A DNA stretch of 64,000 nucleotides from CBDDLD01 sp965230605. GTDB lineage: Bacteria; Bacteroidota; Bacteroidia; Flavobacteriales; Flavobacteriaceae. The notes below the pieces were generated by a model. That model made no database searches, was not told the origin of the DNA, and saw only the letters and a program-made list of their open reading frames with translations. The position numbers and the translations under genes were made by a program. The DNA is taken from positions 1 to 64,000 of the forward strand of contig CBDDLD010000004.1 of NCBI GenBank assembly GCA_965230605.1. Direction: 5' to 3'. Below are positions 1 through 6,946 of this stretch, in pieces. The first letter of the stretch is position 1. Every line of letters begins with the position of its first letter.

Positions 1-627
1 GGTGATGAATATGACAAAGATGTTGCTTTAGCTATACGTTATGCTGTAGATAACGGAGCAAAAGTTATTAATGGTAGCTTCGGTAAATCATTTTCTCCTC
101 ATAGTGCTTGGGTAAGAGATGCTATTAAGTATGCTGCCGATAATGACGTTGTATTTGTACATGCTGCCGGTAACGACAGTAAAGATATTGATGTAGAACC
201 AAATTATCCGTCAGACAATGTTAATGGTAATGAGGTTTCAAATTCCTATATTTCTGTTGGAGCATTGGCGCCAAAATATGGCAGCTCTATGGTTGCTGGT
301 TTTTCTAATTACGGAAAAAATAATGTTGATGTTTTTGCTCCAGGAGCTCAAGTATATTCAACAACTCCTGAAAACGAATACGATACTAAAGGAGGAACAT
401 CAATGGCTGCTCCGGGAGTAGCAGGGATTGCAGCATTAATTCGTTCTCAATATCCTAAACTAACAGCTGCTCAAGTAAAGCAAGTGATCTTAGATTCTGG
501 TTTACCTTTAACTACAAAGGTCGTAGTTGGTGGGGATGCAGCAGATGTAAGACCCTTTGAACAATTATCAAAATCAGGAAGAATAGTTAATGCTTACAAT
601 GCATTAATTATAGCTTCTAAACTTTAA
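1..627 (+). CDS. S8 family (subtilisin-like) serine peptidase, 3' part
   Basis: The last 208 codons of a subtilase, open from the first base, so its N-terminus, signal peptide and catalytic Asp/His lie outside the window. The catalytic-serine block GGTSMAAPG is clear, with the Ser codon at 400-402, and the oxyanion-hole Asn sits in HAAGND (codons around 160-177). The protein ends about 65 residues after the Ser with no added domain, so no C-terminal sorting tag is present. It is probably an exported protease, inferred from family and from the M1 metallopeptidase gene 10 bases downstream. The two are probably cotranscribed. Identification is secure; substrate unknown. Confidence 0.95.
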   Translation, partial: GDEYDKDVALAIRYAVDNGAKVINGSFGKSFSPHSAWVRDAIKYAADNDVVFVHAAGNDSKDIDVEPNYPSDNVNGNEVSNSYISVGALAPKYGSSMVAGFSNYGKNNVDVFAPGAQVYSTTPENEYDTKGGTSMAAPGVAGIAALIRSQYPKLTAAQVKQVILDSGLPLTTKVVVGGDAADVRPFEQLSKSGRIVNAYNALIIASKL

Positions 628-637
628 AATATAGAAT

Positions 638-2458
638 ATGAAAAAGTTTTTAATCGCTGTTCTCAGTTTAGCATTTGTAGTTATAGCTCATGCGACTGAA
701 CTTAACCCAAAGCCCGGTAACCCTGGTTATTGGCAACAGCATGCAGATTACAGTATGGAAATTGATATGGATGTAAATACCTATCAATATCAAGGTGTTC
801 AAAAGCTAGTATATACCAATAACTCCCCAGACGTATTAAATAGAGTATACTATCACTTGTATTTTAATGCATTTCAACCGGGGAGTGAAATGGATGTGCG
901 CTCGAGAACTATTGCTGATCCAGACCCAAGAGTTGGTGACCGAATTAGTAAGTTGCAACCTAATGAGATTGGGTACATCAAGGTGAAATCTCTAAAACAG
1001 AATGGTACAAACCTCAACTATGAAATCGTAGGCACAGTTTTAGAAGTAGATCTAAGCACGCCTATACAACCTGGTCAAAAGGTAACTTTTGATATGGTTT
1101 TTGAAGGTCAGGTACCTAAGCAGATTCGTCGTTCTGGACGTAATAACAAAGAAGGTGTTGCTTTATCTATGACGCAATGGTACCCTAAAATGGCTGAGTA
1201 TGATTTTGAAGGTTGGCACGCTGACCCTTATATAGGTCGTGAGTTTCATGGGGTATGGGGGAATTTTGATGTAAAGTTAACCATAGATAAAAAATATATT
1301 GTTGGTGGATCTGGTTATTTACAAAATCCTAACGAAATAGGTTATGGATATGAAACCGGAACTGTAAAACGCCCAAAAGGTGATAAGTTAACCTGGCATT
1401 TTGTGGCACCTAACGTTCATGATTTTACCTGGGCTGCTGACCCTGAATACATTCACGATATTACCAAGGTTCCTAATGGCCCAACACTGCATTTTCTTTA
1501 TAAGAATACATTAAATGATGAGCAAAAAGAGAACTGGGAAAACTTACAGCCAAAAACTGTAAAGCTTATGCAATATTTTAGTGAGCATGTTGGGAAATAT
1601 CCATATGATCAATACTCTGTCATCCAAGGTGGAGATGGCGGTATGGAATATGCTATGTGTACTTTAATTACCGGACAACGTAGCTTTGGAAGTTTAGTTG
1701 GTGTAACAGCACACGAGTTAGCCCATACTTGGTTTCAATTTTTGCTAGCAACAAATGAGGCTAAACACGAATGGATGGATGAAGGCTTTACAACTTATAT
1801 TTCAAACCTAGCTATGAATGAAGTGATGGAGCAAAATAAAGACAATCCTTCACTTAATTCTTACGGGGCTTATGTGTACTTAGCAAATTCAGATAATGAG
1901 CAACCGTTAACAACTCATGCAGATCGTTACAAATACAATCAAGCCTATGGAATTGCTGCTTATAGTAAAGGTGCTGTATTTTTAGCACAATTAGGCTATG
2001 TTATTGGTGATGACAATCTTAAGGCTACAATTAAAAAGTATTTTAATGATTTTGCTTTTAAACATCCAACACCACTAGATATTATTCGTACCGCGGAGAA
2101 AGTTTCTGGTTTAGAATTAGATTGGTATTTAATGGACTTTGGGCAAACAATAAACACTATTGATTATGGTGTAAAAAGTATAGAAGGGCAGACCGTAACC
2201 TTAGAGCGTATCGGCCTAATGCCAATGCCTATAGATATTACTGTAACCTATACTGATGGCAGTACAGAAGATTTTTATATTCCTTTACAGATTATGCGTG
2301 GTGAAAAACCAACCGCAGCTAAGATTATAAACGATTGGGCTTGGGCTTATCCAACCTATAGTTTTGAAGCTTCTAAAGCCGTGGCTTCTGTAGAGATTGA
2401 CTCATCTCAAATGATGGCTGATGTAAAGCGTGATAACAATAAAAAAGCTGCAGAGTAA
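638..2458 (+). CDS. M1 family metallopeptidase (aminopeptidase N-like)
   Basis: A 606-residue zinc peptidase with a signal peptide (about residues 1-19, MKKFLIAVLSLAFVVIAHA). The gluzincin site is complete: HELAH at 359-363 and the third zinc ligand E382 in WMDEGF, exactly 18 residues later. GGMEY (334-338) corresponds to the exopeptidase GxMEN motif, with Tyr in place of Asn. An N-terminal beta domain precedes the catalytic domain. At about 600 residues it is a short M1 form lacking the long C-terminal helical domain of E. coli PepN. It is likely periplasmic or surface-exposed, trimming peptides together with the upstream subtilase. A bidirectional terminator follows. Confidence 0.95.
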   Translation: MKKFLIAVLSLAFVVIAHATELNPKPGNPGYWQQHADYSMEIDMDVNTYQYQGVQKLVYTNNSPDVLNRVYYHLYFNAFQPGSEMDVRSRTIADPDPRVGDRISKLQPNEIGYIKVKSLKQNGTNLNYEIVGTVLEVDLSTPIQPGQKVTFDMVFEGQVPKQIRRSGRNNKEGVALSMTQWYPKMAEYDFEGWHADPYIGREFHGVWGNFDVKLTIDKKYIVGGSGYLQNPNEIGYGYETGTVKRPKGDKLTWHFVAPNVHDFTWAADPEYIHDITKVPNGPTLHFLYKNTLNDEQKENWENLQPKTVKLMQYFSEHVGKYPYDQYSVIQGGDGGMEYAMCTLITGQRSFGSLVGVTAHELAHTWFQFLLATNEAKHEWMDEGFTTYISNLAMNEVMEQNKDNPSLNSYGAYVYLANSDNEQPLTTHADRYKYNQAYGIAAYSKGAVFLAQLGYVIGDDNLKATIKKYFNDFAFKHPTPLDIIRTAEKVSGLELDWYLMDFGQTINTIDYGVKSIEGQTVTLERIGLMPMPIDITVTYTDGSTEDFYIPLQIMRGEKPTAAKIINDWAWAYPTYSFEASKAVASVEIDSSQMMADVKRDNNKKAAE

Positions 2459-2481
2459 GTAGATCCGAATTCATATATAGT

Positions 2482-2512
2482 AAAAAACCTCATCAAAAAG
2501 ATGAGGTTTTTT
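2482..2512. terminator. Bidirectional intrinsic terminator
   Basis: AAAACCTCATC and its complement GATGAGGTTTT form a hairpin with an AAAA loop, flanked by A-run and T-run, so it can stop both the M1 peptidase transcript and the converging minus-strand lysis-gene transcript. It marks the left edge of the accessory block. Confidence 0.9.
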
Positions 2513-3122
2513 ATTTAAATAATCGTACACCCACACCGATATGGTGAGATGGCTGCTCTAACAGATTAAGGTTCATGCGGTAACTCACAAACCATTTCCC
2601 TTTTCTATTGTACTGCAGGCCAAGGCTGGTATTATTAAAGGCGTTGATATTGCCTCCGACTTCTCCAAATACATACAATCCACTTCTGTAAGTTTTAGGA
2701 TATTCAATGGTTTTGGTAGTTGTAATTTCTCTAGGCACTTTTAGTCTATATAACAATTCACTATCTAAAAGTTTTCCTTCTACCAGATTATAACTGAAGA
2801 TCTCTATATCATCATTTATTAAAGTATCTCGATACACTTTAGCCTTTACATAATCTTCCGATGGAGCATTTCTTAGTATTGTATCTTCAACGATTGTTTT
2901 AGGGTTCTCTTTGTCTACATAAACCGTCTTATACGCTGTGGTTTGTAACTTAAAGGTATCTGTCTTCGTTTGCCATACTGTATCCCTTATTATAGTCACC
3001 TTTGATTCACCACTGTTAGCGGTATTTGATTTTGAACATCGTCTCAAGAATAAGTTACACAATAGGAGTAATGCAGCTATAAGCAGCAGTAATTTTTCGG
3101 TATTTATTTTTAAGTTTATCAT
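2511..3122 (-). CDS. Membrane-anchored, spanin-like protein of the lysis set
   Basis: A 203-residue protein with one N-terminal transmembrane segment (about residues 10-26, LLLLIAALLLLCNLFL), then a basic patch RRCSK and a charged, beta-rich tail (repeated T-x-T-Y/V motifs around 40-75 and 130-145) predicted to be periplasmic. I do not recognise the family with certainty; proteins of this shape often follow holin and endolysin genes in Bacteroidota prophages, where they may act as an inner-membrane spanin. C29 after the membrane segment is not in a good lipobox. It is the last gene of the three-gene lysis unit, 109 bases after the holin, with a long dyad in between. The spanin role is inference from position and topology. 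Confidence 0.6.
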   Translation of the reverse strand: MINLKINTEKLLLLIAALLLLCNLFLRRCSKSNTANSGESKVTIIRDTVWQTKTDTFKLQTTAYKTVYVDKENPKTIVEDTILRNAPSEDYVKAKVYRDTLINDDIEIFSYNLVEGKLLDSELLYRLKVPREITTTKTIEYPKTYRSGLYVFGEVGGNINAFNNTSLGLQYNRKGKWFVSYRMNLNLLEQPSHHIGVGVRLFK

Positions 3123-3141
3123 TACATTTTATGTTTAAAAG

Positions 3142-3202
3142 GAAACCTCCATCACTAACTCCTTTTGCTTACTAAAAGTGAGTTAGTGATGTCATAGGTT
3201 TC
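3142..3202 (-). promoter_or_regulatory. Long interrupted hairpin between holin and spanin-like gene
   Basis: ATCACTAACTC (3151-3161) is exactly complementary to GAGTTAGTGAT (3180-3190); inside it CTTTT pairs with AAAAG, and outside it GAAACCT (3142-3148) pairs with AGGTTTC (3196-3202). The whole forms a stem of more than 20 pairs with one asymmetric bulge of 2 against 5 bases. On the minus strand it ends in TTTT about 20 bases before the spanin-like gene. It may be an attenuator or an RNA stabiliser setting the ratio of lysis proteins. Confidence 0.6.
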
Positions 3203-3231
3203 AAATATTTTGAAGGTATTTGGGGTTAAGC

Positions 3232-3657
3232 TTATGACTTCTTTTCTGAAGCCTTGTCGTCCTCTGTCAATTGTTCTAGCGTATCTTTTAAAGGTGTTTG
3301 CTTTATAAGGTTGATTAAGGCCTTAAAAGGGTTTACCCCATAGATACTATTGAAGTTTTCTAAAATAGATTTGATCTCTGTAATGGCTATAAAGCCCGCA
3401 ATAATCTTTAGAAACGGCACTTCGTTTACAATGTGTTTTTCTAAAAAAAATGCTGCCAATATCACTAGGTTGTATATAAAGAATTTAGAAACGGTATGTC
3501 CAATTCTTGAGCTACTGATTGGAATGCGTTTTTTAAATGACGCATAATACCCTGTGATAAAATCGACTATGATCAAAAACACCATAGTTACCATAACACC
3601 ATTAATGGGCGACAAGAGCGTTAACAACCAAAACACAAATTTCATTAACTTTTCCAT
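3232..3657 (-). CDS. Phage-type holin family protein
   Basis: A 141-residue small membrane protein with about three hydrophobic segments (roughly residues 5-32, 60-78 and 82-92) and a highly charged C-terminal tail (TEDDKASEKKS), the usual architecture of phage holins. The stretch TEIKSILENFNSIYG is typical of the Bacteroidota members of the phage holin_4 family. A holin collects in the inner membrane and opens it at a set time so that the endolysin reaches peptidoglycan. It overlaps the peptidase gene upstream by 13 bases, so the two are translationally coupled. No capsid or tail genes lie nearby, so here the holin probably serves release of something other than phage. Confidence 0.85.
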   Translation of the reverse strand: MEKLMKFVFWLLTLLSPINGVMVTMVFLIIVDFITGYYASFKKRIPISSSRIGHTVSKFFIYNLVILAAFFLEKHIVNEVPFLKIIAGFIAITEIKSILENFNSIYGVNPFKALINLIKQTPLKDTLEQLTEDDKASEKKS

Positions 3658-4076
3658 GGTCTTAAGGTTTTATAATCTAACACTCTATGTTTTGGGTATG
3701 CTTTAATACATACCATATTTCGTTGGTTACCACCAAGAACATAGACGTAATGTCGAGTCGCTTTAACGAAAAAGCCCACATGACCTTTCCAGCTATCCGG
3801 AGATTCGCGCCATAGTACCACAACATCGCCTAGGCGCGGTGTACTTTGCGATTCACCGACTCTTAACCAACTGCGTGCTGTAAGCTTACCGGAATATTCG
3901 TAACCGGTAGTCTTGGCTACCCAGTTTGCAAAGGCACTACACCATGCGGTTTCGTCTTTTAGCTTTTCGCCATCGAAGCCTATTTCATTAAAGTATTTAA
4001 TAATTCTTTGGTTGTCTTTAGAGCCAACGATCTCCTTAACGCCATACTCAGATAGCGCTTTATTAATTATATTCAT
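3645..4076 (-). CDS. TIGR02594/CHAP-like peptidoglycan hydrolase (endolysin)
   Basis: A 143-residue single-domain Cys/His hydrolase with no signal peptide, so its release needs the adjacent holin. The predicted catalytic residues are C46 in TAWCSAF, H99 in KGHVGFF and N117 in GGNQRN, matching the NlpC/P60-CHAP-like TIGR02594 group that cuts peptide bonds in peptidoglycan. Short single-domain enzymes of this kind are common endolysins of Bacteroidota phages. It is the first gene of the lysis unit, with 300 noncoding bases upstream that contain several dyads and presumably the promoter. Confidence 0.85.
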   Translation of the reverse strand: MNIINKALSEYGVKEIVGSKDNQRIIKYFNEIGFDGEKLKDETAWCSAFANWVAKTTGYEYSGKLTARSWLRVGESQSTPRLGDVVVLWRESPDSWKGHVGFFVKATRHYVYVLGGNQRNMVCIKAYPKHRVLDYKTLRPWKS

Positions 4077-4109
4077 ACATATGTTTGATTTTAATTTTTA
4101 AGCAGACCA

Positions 4110-4135
4110 AACCTTAACTAAAGGTTACTTTAGTT
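4110..4135. promoter_or_regulatory. Overlapping dyads upstream of the lysis genes
   Basis: AACCTT-AACTA-AAGGTT overlaps a second perfect dyad, AACTAAAG-GTTA-CTTTAGTT, beginning 34 bases before the endolysin start codon. The position suits an operator or a leader hairpin. The 300-base gap (4077-4376) holds no gene I can see; besides this it has the AT-rich stretch, an inverted repeat and the terminator listed separately. Confidence 0.45.
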
Positions 4136-4271
4136 GTAAAATTTCTTAACCAGAATAGGGATTAACCTAAGTTTTGATTTCTACTTAACACGAATTATTT
4201 AAATGCTAACAGGTAATGTTTGTTAGAAAAGCGAATACAAATATACACATATCACAAAGAATATACAAACA

Positions 4272-4323
4272 TATTACACATTATATGTGTTAAATTTTGT
4301 AATTTGTTTAAAAGTGTGTAATA
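4272..4323. repeat. Inverted repeat between toxin and lysis units
   Basis: TATTACACA (4272-4280) and TGTGTAATA (4315-4323) are perfect inverted 9-mers 34 bases apart; between them ACACAT-TAT-ATGTGT is a further dyad using part of the left arm. It sits just before the toxin-operon terminator and upstream of the lysis genes, so it may bind a regulator of the lysis promoter. Confidence 0.4.
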
Positions 4324-4358
4324 AAAAACCGAACACAAATTAATGTGCTCGGTTTTTA
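4323..4358. terminator. Intrinsic terminator ending the toxin/immunity unit
   Basis: AAAAACCGAACACA pairs with TGTGCTCGGTTTTT (one mismatch) around a short AT loop, with a T-run on the minus strand. It lies just after the acidic partner gene and separates toxin transcription from the lysis genes further left. Confidence 0.85.
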
Positions 4359-4376
4359 ATTGTATACTAAATTTGG

Positions 4377-4730
4377 CTAATCGGGGAATTTTATCTCATA
4401 TTCTTCTCCAATCTGCTCATCATTTTCATTGACCTCGTTCCATTCAAACTGATGCGAGATATTTTCTTCTCTCAATTTACTTGTCAACGTGTCTATAGAC
4501 GCTTGAGCGCCTTCAAATGTGCCTTCATACTCAGCTTGCCATAAAAACCCTTTAAGATCATCTTCATAAGCATATACGTCTAAATTATCATCTTTATAAT
4601 GGATTGTTTTTTCTACATCTCCCGCGTATCTGTCTCTTACATTTGAAGCTTTTAATACGTTTTTCATTATAGAAATAAGTGTTTTATACTCTATTTCTAT
4701 ATAACCTGAATATACATATCTTTTTGTCAT
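4377..4730 (-). CDS. Small acidic protein, candidate immunity protein
   Basis: A 117-residue soluble, acidic protein (dense in D/E, for example DDNLDVYAYEDD, and the C-terminus EEYEIKFPD) with no signal or membrane segment. I do not recognise the family. Only 2 bases separate it from the gene encoding the 701-residue protein whose C-terminus looks like a nucleotidyltransferase toxin. Small, acidic, directly downstream and tightly coupled is the usual form of an immunity gene in polymorphic toxin loci, so that is the working call. Function is inferred from context alone. Confidence 0.55.
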   Translation of the reverse strand: MTKRYVYSGYIEIEYKTLISIMKNVLKASNVRDRYAGDVEKTIHYKDDNLDVYAYEDDLKGFLWQAEYEGTFEGAQASIDTLTSKLREENISHQFEWNEVNENDEQIGEEYEIKFPD

Positions 4731-4732
4731 GA

Positions 4733-6838
4733 TTATTCTATTTTTAAATCTGGTTTTAATTCTAATTTACCTCCTGTTTTTTGGACTGAAATATCTTCAA
4801 TGTTTAAGTTTGGATATTTCTTATTTAAGGTGTCTATTATATCTCTATATGCTCTTCCCATTATTCTTGGTTTATTAGTTCGCGCACTAATTTTTCCAGA
4901 CTTTATGGCGTTTGCAAAAGTTCTAGAGCTTGCATTAGTGTTTGTGTTTTGAAAAATATCATCCGCTAGCTTTAATAAATCATCGTTAGACATGGATTCT
5001 ATATCAATTATCTTGCCATCTAATTTAACCTTATCTTTAAATGCGCTTTTAAGGTAATTATTAAAAAGGTCATTATCAACAAAAACCCCTAGATCCAAAT
5101 CTTTTGCATTCCGCTTTCTTAAAGCAGATCCTTGAATACGTACATCGTCTATAGGTATATTGATTTTTTTCAATTCTTTGAGCAAGTCATTACTAAACCT
5201 TTTAAACTCACCTAGCCCTTTGAATTTAAATGGGTAACCTCGTTTCAAAACAATGTTTACATAATTATTCATCTGTCTTTTTAGTTGAGAAAATGAAAGG
5301 TCTTTAATATTACCTACTTTTATGAAGCCTAATAAATCCTGATCAGATAAGTCAAGTACTTTGGCGTGGTCTAATATCTTTTCTAAAGAATTGTTTGAAT
5401 ATTTGTTTTTTATGTTAGCCTTAGCTATTGCATCTTTTAATTCATCAATGCTTTTTATAATCCTACTAATCAATATGCCTTTAGGATCAACAGATGTTAA
5501 TTCATTAAACTTTTTATTTGCTTTTTCTAGTAGCTCGTCAAACTTCTTTCTTGCGTTTTTTGCAGAATTTAAAAGTGCCTTACCCGCTTTATAGCTTGCT
5601 GCAGCACCTAAAATTGTTAAGACTATATTGATAAGGTCCTCTCCAAAGTTTTTTAAAATAATGTATTTTGTTTGATTACTATCATAGCGTTTTCCAACTT
5701 TATCAAAGAACCCTTTTATTTGTTGATACATGTAGGTAAAAAAGCCTTCTTCCTTGATTTTATCAAACTCTGTCATAACAACATTCCATAGCTGTTCCGC
5801 ATCACCGCTCAATAAACCAGCCATTAAGCCTATTAAGTCTATTAAACTTGCAACAAACTCTACAATACTGGTATATAATCCAACAAGAAAAGCATTTATC
5901 GTATAGGCTATATCCGCAAAGGCTTTAATGGTTTCAATAACGCTATCCTTGAAGAAGTTGAAAATGTCCTTAAAGAACTGATATACCTGGCTTAAAGCAC
6001 TTTTCAACAAAGACTTTGTGCCCGTTGTGAGGTTCTTAGCATCCTCTATTTTGTCTAAACTTAAATAATCCTGGATAACTAAGTCCACAGTATTGAAGCT
6101 ATTTAAAAAGTTCACTATGTAGCTTTGGGCATCACTCACAAACTCTCCAACAATAGGTGTGTAGTCATTATCAGGTTTTAATTTACCCTCAGGCGTGTAT
6201 GGTTGCCAATACTTTTCGTCCTCTAACTTTAGCTTCCTTATTTCACTAGCTAAGCTACTTAATACGGGTTTCCAAAATTCTTGAAGGCTCTTTTTTAGTT
6301 CTTGTTGTAAAAGTTTGGCCACTAGGCCTAGCTGTATAGTTCTGCTTCTCTTATGACTCATATAATAAGAGAAAAGCTCATTTAGAATTGCTCTAAGGAC
6401 TTCTAGCATAGAATCATCTTCGATAAAATCGTCAGCCAATTTATTCACATATTGGCTTTGCTTTCCTCTATCTTTTTTTATAGCATTGTACACCTCATCC
6501 CCTAAAACTACTCCTACAAAATCTGCAATGTTAGAATATCGAATCCCTGCAGTTCTTAGGTCGGAGGTGTGAGAATAATCTATCGGTTTCTTATCTAAAA
6601 CCACTAAATATAGTTTGATAACATTATCATCAACTATTTGGCTATCGAAGGCTTCCTTAACTTTAGCAAAGTTGTCGCTCACATGAATTCTAAACTGCGC
6701 CTTTAGTGACTCATTGTCACTAAAAACTACATCTTTTTTATGTATTGCAGTTTCCCAAAACTCTCCAAAAGGACTGTTTCTAAAAGCTCTAATGTTATTT
6801 GCGAGGCTATTCTCAGCAAATTCAAATGTATTACTCAT
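4733..6838 (-). CDS. Large protein with C-terminal nucleotidyltransferase-like domain, candidate toxin
   Basis: A 701-residue protein with three visible parts. Residues 1-300 are helical and unrecognised. About 310-343 is a long hydrophobic/amphipathic stretch with a second near 400-425 (INIVLTILGAAASYKAG), then lysine-rich helices, resembling the membrane-passage and pre-toxin parts of polymorphic toxins. The last 150 residues carry GSALRKRNAKDLDLGV: G570-S571, then D580 and D582, the G-S-x(8)-D-x-D signature of DNA polymerase beta-like nucleotidyltransferases. No signal peptide or T9SS tag. A 2-base gap to the acidic gene suggests a toxin/immunity pair. The transferase motif is seen; toxicity is inferred. 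Confidence 0.6.
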   Translation of the reverse strand: MSNTFEFAENSLANNIRAFRNSPFGEFWETAIHKKDVVFSDNESLKAQFRIHVSDNFAKVKEAFDSQIVDDNVIKLYLVVLDKKPIDYSHTSDLRTAGIRYSNIADFVGVVLGDEVYNAIKKDRGKQSQYVNKLADDFIEDDSMLEVLRAILNELFSYYMSHKRSRTIQLGLVAKLLQQELKKSLQEFWKPVLSSLASEIRKLKLEDEKYWQPYTPEGKLKPDNDYTPIVGEFVSDAQSYIVNFLNSFNTVDLVIQDYLSLDKIEDAKNLTTGTKSLLKSALSQVYQFFKDIFNFFKDSVIETIKAFADIAYTINAFLVGLYTSIVEFVASLIDLIGLMAGLLSGDAEQLWNVVMTEFDKIKEEGFFTYMYQQIKGFFDKVGKRYDSNQTKYIILKNFGEDLINIVLTILGAAASYKAGKALLNSAKNARKKFDELLEKANKKFNELTSVDPKGILISRIIKSIDELKDAIAKANIKNKYSNNSLEKILDHAKVLDLSDQDLLGFIKVGNIKDLSFSQLKRQMNNYVNIVLKRGYPFKFKGLGEFKRFSNDLLKELKKINIPIDDVRIQGSALRKRNAKDLDLGVFVDNDLFNNYLKSAFKDKVKLDGKIIDIESMSNDDLLKLADDIFQNTNTNASSRTFANAIKSGKISARTNKPRIMGRAYRDIIDTLNKKYPNLNIEDISVQKTGGKLELKPDLKIE

Positions 6839-6879
6839 AATATGTGTTTTTAAATATTATTATTCATTATCTAAACCAT

Positions 6880-6938
6880 CACACCCTAACCCGGCTATAG
6901 TATCAGCCGGGTTTTTAAGTTATAATGTAATGGGTGTG
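6880..6938. promoter_or_regulatory. Nested inverted repeats between the two large genes
   Basis: AACCCGGCT (6888-6896) and AGCCGGGTT (6905-6913) form a GC-rich 9-base-pair hairpin; outside it CACACCC (6880-6886) pairs with GGGTGTG (6932-6938). A T-run follows only on the plus strand, opposite to the genes, so on the minus strand this is a hairpin without a terminator tail. It may partly uncouple or stabilise the downstream transcript. Confidence 0.5.
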
Positions 6939-6946
6939 TAAGGTGT

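Noticed and set aside
218..421. A separate small protein gene overlapping the subtilase
   Set aside because: It is out of frame with the continuous subtilase frame, which carries the catalytic GTSMAAP motif.
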